A DNA stretch of 64,000 nt, taken from contig QHYS01000063.1 of NCBI GenBank assembly GCA_003223325.1, positions 1 through 64,000 of the forward strand, written 5' to 3'. Position numbers and translations under genes: made by a program. Source of the stretch: Acidobacteriota bacterium (GTDB taxonomy: Bacteria > Acidobacteriota > Terriglobia > Acidiferrales > UBA7541). Below, in pieces: positions 31,234-41,361 of this stretch. Within the stretch, counting starts at the first letter, position 1. Each line of letters starts with the position of its first letter. The notes beneath the pieces are model-generated. The model searched no databases, was not told the DNA's origin, and worked only from the letters and a program-made list of their open reading frames with translations.

Positions 31234-32535
31234 TTACGACCCTTCCATCGGCGTCAGGCGCAGGCGGCGCACAAGTGACTCGGGGAGCTCGGCATCAATG
31301 ACCATCTTCGAGTCGCGAAGCTCGCTATGTAGCACTCGCCCCAGGCCGTGCACCAGCGCCAATTTCCGGCCTTCGCTTAGAGGGACTGAAAAGCGCAGCC
31401 GCCTCATGGGATCAACGGTAATCATTTCATCGATGCGGCAAAACAGCTCGTCGAGGCCCGTTCCCTCGAGCGCGGAAACAAAGACATTCCCGTTGCTGGT
31501 GGACATGGCCTTTCGCGTCTCGGGATCCAAACGATCGATCTTGTTGAAGACGTGCAGGCGCGTGCGATCGCTCACCCCAAGTTGGGCCAGAACCTTGTCT
31601 ACCTCGGCATCCTGTTCAGCGTGATGCGGGTTCGATATGTCCGTGACTTGGAGAATCAAGGCTGCCTGTTGCACTTCCTCCAGCGTAGCGCGGAATGCCG
31701 CCAGCAAACCCTTAGGGAGGTCGCGAATGAAGCCAACCGTATCGGAAACTAAAACCCGGCGATGCGAGGGAAGACGAACTGCGCGGACTGTGGGATCGAG
31801 CGTGGCAAACATTTTCGAGGAAACCAGCACATCGGCGCGGCTGAGGACGTTAAAAAGCGTCGATTTCCCGGCGTTGGTGTAACCGACCAGGGCAACGGTG
31901 CCAAGCGGGACAGACTGGCGCGCACTGCGGCGCAGAGCGCGCTGCCGCCGCAGCGTTTCAATTGCGGCGCCGATGCGCCGCACCCGGTCACGAATGCGGC
32001 GCCGGTCAGTTTCGAGTTTTTGCTCGCCGGGACCCCTGGTGCCGATGCCGCCGCCCAGGCGGGAAAGTTCGGGATCAGCCCCCGCTAATCTCGGCAGCAG
32101 ATAGTTCAGCTGGGCCAATTCCACCTGCAACTGGCCTTCGCGGCTGCGCGCCTGACGAGCAAAAATATCCAAGATCAGTTGCGTGCGATCGATCACGCGG
32201 CGCTCCACGCCCCTCTCCAAATTACGCTGCTGCCCGGGAGTGAGCTCACGATCGAAGATAATCAGCGGTGCTCGCCGGGCTTGAGCTTCGGCCCGGATCT
32301 CCTCAAGTTTGCCGTGTCCGACTACGCTTGCGGGATCAATGGCCTCACGCATCTGAAGAATGCTTCCAGCCACAACGGCGCCGGCGCTTCGCGCCAATTC
32401 CGCGAGTTCCTGCAGCGACTCGCGGGCAGTCTCGTCAGAGGGATGGCCGGGGAGGTGAGGCGCGCGTTTCAGACCTAGTCCGACCAAAAGAGCCCGTTCC
32501 CGAACGTCTGTGTTCGTTGGAGTCTTCATGCACAC
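31234..32535 (-). CDS. hflX: GTPase HflX
   Basis: DRTQLILDIFARQARSREGQLQVELAQLNYLLPRLAG, GIGTRGPGEQKLETDRRRIRDR, VALVGYTNAGKSTLFN, SDTVGFIRDLP. Confidence 0.96.
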   Translation of the reverse strand: MCMKTPTNTDVRERALLVGLGLKRAPHLPGHPSDETARESLQELAELARSAGAVVAGSILQMREAIDPASVVGHGKLEEIRAEAQARRAPLIIFDRELTPGQQRNLERGVERRVIDRTQLILDIFARQARSREGQLQVELAQLNYLLPRLAGADPELSRLGGGIGTRGPGEQKLETDRRRIRDRVRRIGAAIETLRRQRALRRSARQSVPLGTVALVGYTNAGKSTLFNVLSRADVLVSSKMFATLDPTVRAVRLPSHRRVLVSDTVGFIRDLPKGLLAAFRATLEEVQQAALILQVTDISNPHHAEQDAEVDKVLAQLGVSDRTRLHVFNKIDRLDPETRKAMSTSNGNVFVSALEGTGLDELFCRIDEMITVDPMRRLRFSVPLSEGRKLALVHGLGRVLHSELRDSKMVIDAELPESLVRRLRLTPMEGS

Positions 32536-32619
32536 AAAAACGATATGCGCGGATTGGATCCTAAAGAGTCCGATAGGGGAGCATGCATCGAGCTCGTGTC
32601 GTAAGTGCCCATTGCCTAA

Positions 32620-33636
32620 TTATACCGCGTCGCGAGGGCCCCGATGCCCGGCGCTATCCTGAGATTGCCTCAGCAAAGGCGCTAGGAAACCGAGCGCTGC
32701 TGCAAGAGTCTCCGGTGCGTCACCAAAACCCGCGAACCACTGAACGCCCGATTCCCGACGAAACCAGGTGAGTTGACGTTTGGCGTAGCGACGAGTGGCC
32801 TGGGCGATGGCCCCCACCGTATTCGAAACGGGCTGGCCGGTCTTAGATTGGGCCAGAAGCTCGCGATAGCCGATAAATTCGAAGAGCTTCGCGGCCTTCG
32901 GCGCACCCTCGGCGACGAGAGCCGCCACTTCCTCGCTCCAGCCATGATCGAGCATAAGTTGGACGCGTCTCTCGATGCGCTCATAAAGCGCTTGGCGAGG
33001 AGGGTGGAGACCGATCTTCAAAGCGGCGTAGCCTTGCAAGGCCCGGCGGCCAGCTCGATGCAACTCACTCAGGGGTTGCCCCGCCAGCAGACACACCTCC
33101 ACCGCACGCACGAGCTTCTGGCGATCATTTGGCGAGATGCGTTTGGCAGCGGCGGGATCGAGGCGACAAAGTATCTTGTGCAAGTGTATGCCGCCGCGCT
33201 TTGCGCCGGTTGCATTGAGCCTCGCACGCAACCGGTCCGAGCGCGAGGGCGCATCGGTCAGACCCTCCATGAGCGCGCGAAAATACAACCCGGTTCCGAC
33301 GGTGAAAATCGGTAGACGATTGCGTTGACGCAAATCCGCGAGCACTTCGAGGGCAAGCTTGCGATACTCACCGGCACTAAAGACTTCCGTGGGTGGGACC
33401 AGATCGATCATGTGGTGAGCAATATGGCGGCGTTCGTCCGCCGACGGCTTCGCCGTACCGATATCACAACCTCGATACACCTGCGTGGAATCGCAGGCGA
33501 TAACCTCTCCGCCCAATCTTCCAGCCAGGGCGACCGCCAGCGCCGATTTCCCCGAAGCCGTGGGCCCGAGGATGGCCACGAGGGGCAGCGTGGATAGCTG
33601 AATTGATATCGCCGAGGAATGCGCGGGAATTAGCAA
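32620..33636 (-). CDS. miaA: tRNA dimethylallyltransferase
   Basis: LVAILGPTASGKSALAVALAGRLGGEVIACDSTQVYRGCDIGTAKPSADER, HHMIDLVPPTEVFSAGEYR, YAKRQLTWFRRE. Confidence 0.95.
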   Translation of the reverse strand: MLIPAHSSAISIQLSTLPLVAILGPTASGKSALAVALAGRLGGEVIACDSTQVYRGCDIGTAKPSADERRHIAHHMIDLVPPTEVFSAGEYRKLALEVLADLRQRNRLPIFTVGTGLYFRALMEGLTDAPSRSDRLRARLNATGAKRGGIHLHKILCRLDPAAAKRISPNDRQKLVRAVEVCLLAGQPLSELHRAGRRALQGYAALKIGLHPPRQALYERIERRVQLMLDHGWSEEVAALVAEGAPKAAKLFEFIGYRELLAQSKTGQPVSNTVGAIAQATRRYAKRQLTWFRRESGVQWFAGFGDAPETLAAALGFLAPLLRQSQDSAGHRGPRDAV

Positions 33637-33729
33637 ACTGATCCAATCGGCTCCCAGTAACGAATTAGCAGATAAAGCAAAACAGCGCAGCGAGAAAAAA
33701 CGAGCCCAGGGCCTGAGCTTCGCGTGGCT

Positions 33730-35085
33730 TCATTGCGCGGCACTCACAGGCAAATTGTACAAAAAGATGAAGCGCAACTCGATAAAGGGTCCGCTGAAGG
33801 CCGCAGGCAGAGGTTCAAAGGGAGAAGAAGCGCGGATCGCGGAGTATGCGGCGCGATCGAGCGGTTCCTTCCCTGAAGAGGACATCAACTGCGGCTCGGC
33901 GTCCGGGACGGCGCCGTTGGTCATAATTCGGAATTGCAGGACCACGCGGCCCTTCTCACCCAGGTACACCGATTCTGGCATCACGGAATACCAGTTGCGT
34001 TTGACGCTAGCAACCACGCGCGCCAGATAATCGTTGAAGTCGACTCCTTCGGTCGGCGTGAGCAACTGCACGGCGCCGTAACCCTCGCCCCCTCCTCCGC
34101 CGCCGCCCCCATAGCCCAGTGGACCGCCGCCGGGTATGCGTCCGCCGAACGCTTCCATCCCATTGTTGGAGCTTTGGCGCGACTGCTGCGCCGACTGTTC
34201 AAGCGTGCGCCCGGGCGAACTGACTTGCGGAAGAATGAGGCGATTGGGGGCCTGGGGTTGAGGCTGGGGCTTCGGCGCATCGACACGAGAATACGGCGGC
34301 GTCTGCGGTTGCGGCTTGGGCGCTACGGGGAGCTCTGGCGCCGGCTCGGCGGGCGTATCGCGTAGCACGCGGTCCGGCTCCTTTGGCGCAGGCACCGGTT
34401 GAGGAACAACCGGCGGCGCCATCTGGCGCAAGATACGTGGATCGATGCGCATTTGCGGGCTGCGCGGCGGCGGTGGCGTCGGCGGCAAACCGCGCACGTC
34501 CGGAGGCATATAGATGAAATTGAGTTGCTGCCGCGCCAGATCGATTTGCGATTGTGTAGGCGGATGATAGGGAAAGAGCTTGGTCTGCAGCAGAAGAAAA
34601 CTGATGAACAGGATGTGAAAAGCGATCGAGCCGGAGCGGGCGATCCAGTTCCAATCTCGCGGTGGAGTTTCCACGGGTGCCACCATGAGATTGACGTCAC
34701 CCGTGGTGAGAACGTCGGGTTTGAGAACTTCCGGCAGTTCGAAGGGGGAGACGAGCCCTTTTGGTTCGAGTTCGACCACGGGCAACGCCGGAGGCACGGT
34801 GACTCTGTAATCGAGCACGGTAACTGGCGCGTATTCGGGATGGACCATCGCAGGATCGAGTGGCATCGCCGGAGTATCTCGGGGAACGAGGACGCGCGAG
34901 GCGAGCACGTCCAGTGGCAGGTGCGCAGGAATGGAGCTGTGCGTTTGCAGTTCCGAGCGCGGCAGATTCGCGGCTACGACCGTGCGTTCATCGAGCAGAG
35001 TCGTCAGGCGGCGCGGAGGGGCCGCATCCGCTTTCTCGGTTGCGGGGCGCACGTCACGCGGAACTAGACTCCTTGAAATCATCAA
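33730..35085 (-). CDS. TonB-family protein with long N-terminal extension
   Basis: Central TM (SGSIAFHILFISFLLLQTKLF), Pro-rich linker, C-terminal domain VVASVKRNWYSVMPESVYLGEKGRVVLQFRIMTNGAVPDAEPQLMSSSGKEPLDRAAYSAIRASSPFEPLP. Confidence 0.82.
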   Translation of the reverse strand: MMISRSLVPRDVRPATEKADAAPPRRLTTLLDERTVVAANLPRSELQTHSSIPAHLPLDVLASRVLVPRDTPAMPLDPAMVHPEYAPVTVLDYRVTVPPALPVVELEPKGLVSPFELPEVLKPDVLTTGDVNLMVAPVETPPRDWNWIARSGSIAFHILFISFLLLQTKLFPYHPPTQSQIDLARQQLNFIYMPPDVRGLPPTPPPPRSPQMRIDPRILRQMAPPVVPQPVPAPKEPDRVLRDTPAEPAPELPVAPKPQPQTPPYSRVDAPKPQPQPQAPNRLILPQVSSPGRTLEQSAQQSRQSSNNGMEAFGGRIPGGGPLGYGGGGGGGGEGYGAVQLLTPTEGVDFNDYLARVVASVKRNWYSVMPESVYLGEKGRVVLQFRIMTNGAVPDAEPQLMSSSGKEPLDRAAYSAIRASSPFEPLPAAFSGPFIELRFIFLYNLPVSAAQ

Positions 35086-36059
35086 TTTGCTCGAGGGGGT
35101 GCAAAGGCACCCAATTGGACGCGCTGATTGTGCTCCAGGATGCCCGCCATAACCCTGTCGGCCAGTTCCAACGCGCGGCGGCCAGCGTGCGCATCGACAA
35201 GAGGGGCGGTGCGATGGCGTACTGCGTCAACAAACGCGCGCAGCTCCGCGGCCAGGGGCTCCTCCGGGCGCGTCGGGATCGGCACAAAATCGAATTGCGG
35301 CTCAGGAGCAGGCTGCCGGACGCGAATGCGCAGCGCATCCTGCCGGGCATAATCCAACGAAATATATTCGTGCTCCTGAAAGAAACGGAGTTTGCGCACG
35401 CGCTCGGTGGAAACGCGGCTGGCTGTTAAATTGGCCACGGCGCCGGAAGCGAACTCGAGACGCGCATGGGCGATATCAACTTTATCGGTGATGACCGGAA
35501 TCCCGAGGGCATGAATCGACGTCACCGGCGAATCGGCGAGAGCGAGGAGGATATCCAGATCGTGGATCATGACGTCATACACCACATCGATGTCGAGGCT
35601 GCGCGGGCTGAACACCCCCAGACGATGTACTTCGAAGTATAGCGGCTCCTTGATTATCGGCAAGACCGCCACAAAAGCGGGATTAAATCGCTCCAGGTGG
35701 CCGATCTGCAATACGCGGGCGTACTGCCGTGAGGCGTCGACGAGCAGATCGGCCTCGGAAACCGTAGCCGCAATGGGCTTCTCCATCAACACATCAATCC
35801 CCTGCGCCAGCAGGCGACAACCGATGCGCGCGTGCTCGTTGGTGGGCACTGCGACGCTGACGGCGTCCACGCAGCCGCTCAAAGATTCAAGATCGCAGAG
35901 GCTGGTACCAAATTGATCGGCGACGCGCCGAGCGCGTTCGGAATCGGAGTCCACGACCCCAACGAGGTCCACGCCTTCGATCTGGCGATAGACGCGGGCG
36001 TGGTTACGTCCGAAATCGCCGACCCCTACCACTGCAACGCGAACAACTCGCTCAGTCAT
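35082..36059 (-). CDS. Gfo/Idh/MocA family NAD(P)-dependent oxidoreductase
   Basis: VVRVAVVGVGDFGRNHARVYRQ, VAVPTNEHARIGCRLL, GIDVLMEKPIAAT, IGHLERFNPAF. Confidence 0.93.
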   Translation of the reverse strand: MTERVVRVAVVGVGDFGRNHARVYRQIEGVDLVGVVDSDSERARRVADQFGTSLCDLESLSGCVDAVSVAVPTNEHARIGCRLLAQGIDVLMEKPIAATVSEADLLVDASRQYARVLQIGHLERFNPAFVAVLPIIKEPLYFEVHRLGVFSPRSLDIDVVYDVMIHDLDILLALADSPVTSIHALGIPVITDKVDIAHARLEFASGAVANLTASRVSTERVRKLRFFQEHEYISLDYARQDALRIRVRQPAPEPQFDFVPIPTRPEEPLAAELRAFVDAVRHRTAPLVDAHAGRRALELADRVMAGILEHNQRVQLGAFAPPRAN

Positions 36060-36985
36060 CCGGCTTTTGCTCCGGAAATATCGTTTGGGCGAGGAGGCGG
36101 GGCACCGGGCGCGCCACTGGGTTGTGCATCCGGCGCAACAGCCTCCATGGCGATGCCCGCTTCGTCGGCCGCCTCGATGAGCCGCGGGCGATCGAAAAGC
36201 AAAGTGCGGCAGGCATCGATGGCGAGCGCCGTCGCGTGCGAACGTCTCATTACTTCGACCGTTCGCAGTCCCACGACAGGAACATCGAAACGCATATCTT
36301 GACCGGGCTTGGCAACCTTTACGACCACCAGTGGTTTGCCGACCGTAAGCCGCGCCGCGCGTTCAATGGTCTCGTCGGTTCCTTCCATGGCTTCGACGGC
36401 CACACAAGCGCGGTCGCTGATAACCACCGTCTGGCCCAAATCGAGACCGGCAACGCGCCGGGCGATTTCCAGGCCGTACGCAATATCAGCCGATTCGCTC
36501 GAATCCGGAGCACGCCGAGTGAGAACGCCTGGGTCAGGCAATAGCGGTTTAAGAAAAGTTGTCGAATCGACGAGTTGAATGCCTTCCTCTTCGAGCATGT
36601 GAGCCACGGCGCCGATTAACGAATCGGTATTTTTTCTGGGCAAGGAAAAGATCAGTTTAGCCAGCTTCCAGTCGGGCCGAATCGAGCTAAAAATCTTGGC
36701 GTGCTTCACCTGGCCGGCCATGACGGCCCGCGTGACACCCTCCTGATGAAGCAAATCGAGGGCGCGGCTCAATTCTCCCAAGCTCACCCAATGCAGCCGC
36801 TGGGCAATCGCCTCCAGTTCCGGAGAAGCTTCCTCCCGCAGAGCAATCACAGCCATTTCGATGCCCTGACTCCTTGCGGCTTCGAGAACTAAAAAAGGGA
36901 ACCGGCCATTCCCCGCAATCAAGCCCCATTTCCCGGGAAGGGTTGCGCTTGGCGGGAACATATTTCCTTCGGAAGCTTCAGCCAC
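36056..36985 (-). CDS. lpxI: UDP-2,3-diacylglucosamine diphosphatase LpxI (DUF1009)
   Basis: WGLIAGNGRFPFLVLEAARSQG, VTRAVMAGQVKHAKIF, QTVVISDRACVAVEAMEGTDETI, VVKVAKPGQDMRFDVPVVGLRT. Confidence 0.93.
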   Translation of the reverse strand: MAEASEGNMFPPSATLPGKWGLIAGNGRFPFLVLEAARSQGIEMAVIALREEASPELEAIAQRLHWVSLGELSRALDLLHQEGVTRAVMAGQVKHAKIFSSIRPDWKLAKLIFSLPRKNTDSLIGAVAHMLEEEGIQLVDSTTFLKPLLPDPGVLTRRAPDSSESADIAYGLEIARRVAGLDLGQTVVISDRACVAVEAMEGTDETIERAARLTVGKPLVVVKVAKPGQDMRFDVPVVGLRTVEVMRRSHATALAIDACRTLLFDRPRLIEAADEAGIAMEAVAPDAQPSGAPGAPPPRPNDISGAKAG

Positions 36986-37794
36986 TACTTGGTTACACCA
37001 CGCTCGCTGGATTCCATGAAACGCATCAGTTCGGCCACATCCGCGGAGCCGTCGAGCGTGAGCCGCATCTGTTCGAGGGCCTGGCTGGTATTGAGCTTCG
37101 AAGTCAAAAGCAGACGATAGGCGCTTTCAATGGCGCGGATGCGTTGCGGGGCAAAGCCGCGGCGTTCCAGTCCGACGCTATTGACGCCAAAACACCGCGT
37201 CTGTCGCTTCGTGACGACCAGCGAGAAGGGCAGAACGTCTTGCGTAATCACGGTCGAAGCGCCGATATAAGCACAGCGGCCGATGCGGCAGAATTGATGC
37301 ACGGGAGAAAATGCGCCGATGGTGGAGTAGTCCTCGACCGTCACGTGGCCGGCCAGAGTGGCGCCATTGGCAAAAATCGTGTGATCGCCGATCACGCAAT
37401 CGTGGGCCACATGTGCCGAAGCCATGAAGAGATTATCGCTTCCAATGCGAGTCACACCCCCGCCTTGAATGGTTCCGCGGCTCACCGTAACGCACTCGCG
37501 GAAGACGTTGCGATCGCCGACCTCCAGGTGCGTGCGCTCGCCCGCATACTTCAGATCTTGCGGATCGCCGCCAATTCTGCAAAACGGATGCAACACGTTG
37601 CCGCGGCCCAGGCGCGCCGGACCATTCACTACAGCGTGAGGATGAAGAACACAATCCTCGCCCAGCTGGACGTCGTCGCCCACGACTGCATACGCCCCGA
37701 TGCAGACACCAGCGGCCAATCGCGCGCCCGACGCAACTACCGCGCGGGAGTCGATTTCGGCTGGAGCTGCGGTGCGATCTAGAGTTTCGCTCAT
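36985..37794 (-). CDS. lpxA: Acyl-ACP--UDP-N-acetylglucosamine O-acyltransferase
   Basis: Left-handed beta-helix hexapeptides; NVFRECVTVSRGTIQGGGVTRIGSDNLFMASAHVAHDCVIGDHTIFANGATLAGHVTVEDYSTIG; start [11 protein letters not shown]. Confidence 0.94.
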   Translation of the reverse strand: MSETLDRTAAPAEIDSRAVVASGARLAAGVCIGAYAVVGDDVQLGEDCVLHPHAVVNGPARLGRGNVLHPFCRIGGDPQDLKYAGERTHLEVGDRNVFRECVTVSRGTIQGGGVTRIGSDNLFMASAHVAHDCVIGDHTIFANGATLAGHVTVEDYSTIGAFSPVHQFCRIGRCAYIGASTVITQDVLPFSLVVTKRQTRCFGVNSVGLERRGFAPQRIRAIESAYRLLLTSKLNTSQALEQMRLTLDGSADVAELMRFMESSERGVTK

Positions 37795-38282
37795 TCTCGA
37801 TGTCCGGCCACGCCGGCCGGCTGGGCGGCCGTCGGCGCTTCCACCGGATCGCGGTCCACCATTTTGCACATCAGCGTCGCCTCTGCCGCGAGCTCGCTAT
37901 TGACACTCGCTGTCCCGCGCAGTTTGCAGAAATTCCCGCGCCAGGAAACCACCGCAACTTCGAGCCGCAACTGCTCCCCCGGAACCACGGGCCGGCGAAA
38001 GCGCGCATCGTCAACGGCCACGAAGTAGAGCAATTTATTCTCACGCTCGGGAACCTCTTGCAAGAGCAGCAAACCGCCGGTCTGGGCCAGGGCTTCGATG
38101 ATCAAAACCCCCGGCAGGATGGGTTTGCCGGGGAAGTGGCCTTGAAAAAAACTCTCGTTGATGCTGACGTTTTTCACGCCGACAATGCGCTTGAATCGCT
38201 CCATTTCCAGGATGGCGTCGACCATCAGGAATGGATAGCGATGGGGCAGGATCTTCTGGATGCCGTTGGTGTCCAGAATCAT
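37791..38282 (-). CDS. fabZ: 3-hydroxyacyl-[acyl-carrier-protein] dehydratase FabZ
   Basis: [59 protein letters not shown]; start MILDTNGIQ. Confidence 0.95.
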   Translation of the reverse strand: MILDTNGIQKILPHRYPFLMVDAILEMERFKRIVGVKNVSINESFFQGHFPGKPILPGVLIIEALAQTGGLLLLQEVPERENKLLYFVAVDDARFRRPVVPGEQLRLEVAVVSWRGNFCKLRGTASVNSELAAEATLMCKMVDRDPVEAPTAAQPAGVAGHRE

Positions 38283-38410
38283 CGAAGTTCCTAAACTCCG
38301 GCGAGAGGCCGCGCGACACACACAATCCGGTCAAGGCATTATAAGCGAAAGCAGGAAGGCGCGGGAGCCGCGTTGCCGCAGGAGAGTGTGGCTGTTAGGA
38401 TACGCGCGCC

Positions 38411-39586
38411 ATGCTCTCAGCCGAAAACTTGCCGGAAATCCTGGGGTTTTTGCAAAGCCGCGAGACGGCCATGGCGCATTTACTCAAACGCTGCGTGCTT
38501 TGCGAATCGCCGACGGATTCGAAGCCCGCCGTTGACTACTTCGGGTGCATGCTAGCGACGGAATGGAAGATGCGCGGAGCGAAAGTCGAATTTCTTCCAA
38601 GAAAGGACGCAGGCAATCACCTGCGGATCATCTGGCTCCCAAATCCTGCACGTCGGGCGGGGATTCGGGCTCGGGCCGGTCAAATTCTGGTCCTCGGACA
38701 CTTGGACACCGTGTACGAAGTTGGGACGATCAAGAAGATGCCCTTTCGCGTGACGCAGGGGCGGGCGTTCGGTCCGGGCGTCTTGGACATGAAGGGTGGA
38801 CTCGTCATCGCCGTCTTTGCCGTCGACGCTCTCGCACATGCCGGCTGGCTGCCAGATCGCCGTATTGTTTTTCTGTGGACTTCGGACGAGGAGACCGGGA
38901 GCAAAACCTCACGCGCGGTAATCGAACACGAAGCGCGCCGCAGCGCGGCGGTGCTCGTTCTCGAGCCCGCAAACGGACCCGAGGGGCAACTCAAAACGCG
39001 GCGCAAGGCGACGGGAACCGCCGAACTCGTCATCTCCGGCCGCGGCGCGCATGCTGGCCTCGACCCAGGGGCCGGTGTCAACGCGGTGCACGAACTGGCA
39101 TTGCAAGCGGCGCGGTTGATGCGTCTGAATAATCATCGTCGCGGAATCAGTGTGAACCCAACCATCGCGCAAGGAGGCACGCGTAGCAACGTGATCCCAG
39201 CGGAAGCTCGCCTCACAATCGACTTGCGCGCCGAAACTCTCGCGGACATGCGCCGGATCGAACGCAAGCTGATGGCGTTGCGGCCGATCCTGCCGGGCGC
39301 GCACCTATCCGTGCAGGGTGGATTTTCGCGTCCGCCCCTCGAACGCCATGCCAGCGCGGCACTTTTCTCTAAAGCGAGGGAATTGGCGCAGGGATTGGGA
39401 TTTTCCGTTGGCGAAAGCTTGGCCGGAGGCGGTTCCGACGGCAACTTCACCGCGGCGCTCGGCGTGCCCACGCTCGATGGCTTGGGAGTGGTCGGCGAGG
39501 GCCCCCACAGCCCTGACGAACAGGTGATCCTCTCGGCTCTGTCGCAGCGCGCAGCCCTTCTGGCCGCCCTTCTTGCGACCCTATAA
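38411..39586 (+). CDS. M20 family metallopeptidase (glutamate carboxypeptidase-like)
   Basis: ILVLGHLDTVYEVGTI, GPGVLDMKGGLVIAVFAV, WTSDEETGSKTSRAVIEHEA, SGRGAHAGLDPGAGVNAVHEL, GGGSDGNFTAALGVPTLDGLG. Confidence 0.93.
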   Translation: MLSAENLPEILGFLQSRETAMAHLLKRCVLCESPTDSKPAVDYFGCMLATEWKMRGAKVEFLPRKDAGNHLRIIWLPNPARRAGIRARAGQILVLGHLDTVYEVGTIKKMPFRVTQGRAFGPGVLDMKGGLVIAVFAVDALAHAGWLPDRRIVFLWTSDEETGSKTSRAVIEHEARRSAAVLVLEPANGPEGQLKTRRKATGTAELVISGRGAHAGLDPGAGVNAVHELALQAARLMRLNNHRRGISVNPTIAQGGTRSNVIPAEARLTIDLRAETLADMRRIERKLMALRPILPGAHLSVQGGFSRPPLERHASAALFSKARELAQGLGFSVGESLAGGGSDGNFTAALGVPTLDGLGVVGEGPHSPDEQVILSALSQRAALLAALLATL

Positions 39587-39678
39587 CCGGCCGGGCGCTT
39601 AGTTAGGATGAAAAATGAAGGATGCTTAGCGGCTAGCGCAAGACCGCAGAGCGAGTCAGAGATTTACTTCGACGCAAT

Positions 39679-41115
39679 CTAGCGGAGTTTGTGGAGATAG
39701 TCGGCGGCGGCGGCGTTCAGGTCCGCGTAGGTCAAGTGCAGTGTGGCGCGGACAGCATTTTCGGGCGAAGCGCCTTCGTCGAGGCGGTCGAGGATTCGTT
39801 CCAAATCCCCCGGGCTGGTGGTCTCGATCGTCTCAATAACCGCAAGCGACCACTCATAAGCGATCCGCGCGAAGCCCGATTGCAGATTCGTCCAGAAGGG
39901 CTCGAGAACAGTAAGAGAGGGCTCTTCGTGCCGGTCATACATGCCGAGAAGCTCCGCGGCTGCTCTGTTGTCTGTGCGCGTTCCTTCCATCCATTGTGCC
40001 GTGCCTTCCTGCAGCCAGGTGGGGCAGTGGCCGTGCGTTTTCTCGTTGACAAAGCTATGCGTTAATTCGTGCTTGAGAACACGCGCAAGCCCAGGCGCCA
40101 CTCGGTCAAGTCCCTGCACAGGCACGCGAATCCGGCCATCGTTCAGCGCTCCGGCCCAACTTGGCGCGCGGGTAATGTCCTGAAAGAGCTGATTGGTGTA
40201 AAGCGTAACGGAAATAGGCTTTCTCGGCGTGTAATTCAGCGCGGCGGAAATGTCCTCAAAATCGCCTTCTAATGCGCGCAGAACGTCCCGAGCCAGCTCG
40301 GGCGCCGCCTCGCCGTAATAGTGCAAATCGAAATGCGCGCTGCGGCCTTCGCGAAAGCTATTCTCGACGTCGAGATCGCGCTGTGCCTTCTCCAATGCGC
40401 GCGCCACGTCGGGATCGGGATGCTCCTGCTGGGAACGCTTCCATTTTGCCACGGCATCCGGCAAGCGATTCAGGCCAAAATCCGCCCATCCCGCCAGCCT
40501 TTCAATGTCGGCGGAATCCGGGTCGCTGCGGCGCCCTTTTTCGAGCAAGTCCTGGGCAGTTTGGTATTCACCTCGACGCAGATGTAGATAGGCGACGTTC
40601 AGAAGCAGCGGAATCTGGTCGGGCGCGAAAGTGAGCGCGCGGTCGGCATGCTGCAGGGCCGCGCCAAGATTATTTCGGTCAAGCTCAAAACGGCTGGCCG
40701 CGGATTCCGTTTCTGCAGCTCGAGCACGCGCGTCGGCGGCTCCCGTCGAGGCTCTTGCGTCAATCTGCGCCAGAGCGCGCTCGTCTATGGCGCCGTTCCG
40801 CAGGATCGATTGCAATGCCGACGCGCCATCGCTAGAGGAGGGCGGGGCCATTTGCAATTCCGCCGCGGCAGAATTCAAACTCCGCTGGGGAGCGATCGGA
40901 GGAACACCGCTCACGATGTGGTCAACCAGCGATTCGGGCACGCTCATGGTACCCGCCGTTGTCTCGAAGGTTACTTTGCCATTCTGCCTGATGGGGTTAA
41001 TACCCTGAATTTGGCGGCCATTCTTGAGGTATATCGTATCGCCACGAGCGAAGAGAGGACACAGCGAAGCCACAAAGAGGAACCCCATCCAAATTGGCTT
41101 AAGTGCCATATTCAC
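39679..41115 (-). CDS. TPR protein with C-terminal gluzincin-type (peptidase MA-like) domain
   Basis: Signal peptide; TPR repeats (NNLGAALQHADRALTFAPDQIPLLLNVAYLHLRRGEY); VLKHELTHSFVNEKTHGHCPTWLQEGTAQWMEG contains HELTH zinc motif. Confidence 0.88.
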   Translation of the reverse strand: MNMALKPIWMGFLFVASLCPLFARGDTIYLKNGRQIQGINPIRQNGKVTFETTAGTMSVPESLVDHIVSGVPPIAPQRSLNSAAAELQMAPPSSSDGASALQSILRNGAIDERALAQIDARASTGAADARARAAETESAASRFELDRNNLGAALQHADRALTFAPDQIPLLLNVAYLHLRRGEYQTAQDLLEKGRRSDPDSADIERLAGWADFGLNRLPDAVAKWKRSQQEHPDPDVARALEKAQRDLDVENSFREGRSAHFDLHYYGEAAPELARDVLRALEGDFEDISAALNYTPRKPISVTLYTNQLFQDITRAPSWAGALNDGRIRVPVQGLDRVAPGLARVLKHELTHSFVNEKTHGHCPTWLQEGTAQWMEGTRTDNRAAAELLGMYDRHEEPSLTVLEPFWTNLQSGFARIAYEWSLAVIETIETTSPGDLERILDRLDEGASPENAVRATLHLTYADLNAAAADYLHKLR

Positions 41116-41361
41116 GGAGCCTCGAGAAGAGCGTTGCTAATCCACAGTAAGAATAAGATTCGTATGTGTCAATTGTACGAGCGTAGGTCTGTCTCCAGCG
41201 GGTACATGCGCCACCTCCAGCCGGTTCACGGCGAACCGACACCCGAGCGTGGCCACCCAAAATGTTAGCTTCCCAGCCCGCGCGTGGGCCATGACCGCTC
41301 TGCGCTGGGTTACAATAACAGCTTTAGATTGGGGTCGCACTGCCGCGGCCAAGGGACTATC

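Noticed and set aside
32536-32619. hfq between miaA and hflX
   Set aside because: Only ~84 bp separates the genes, with no Sm-fold coding sequence
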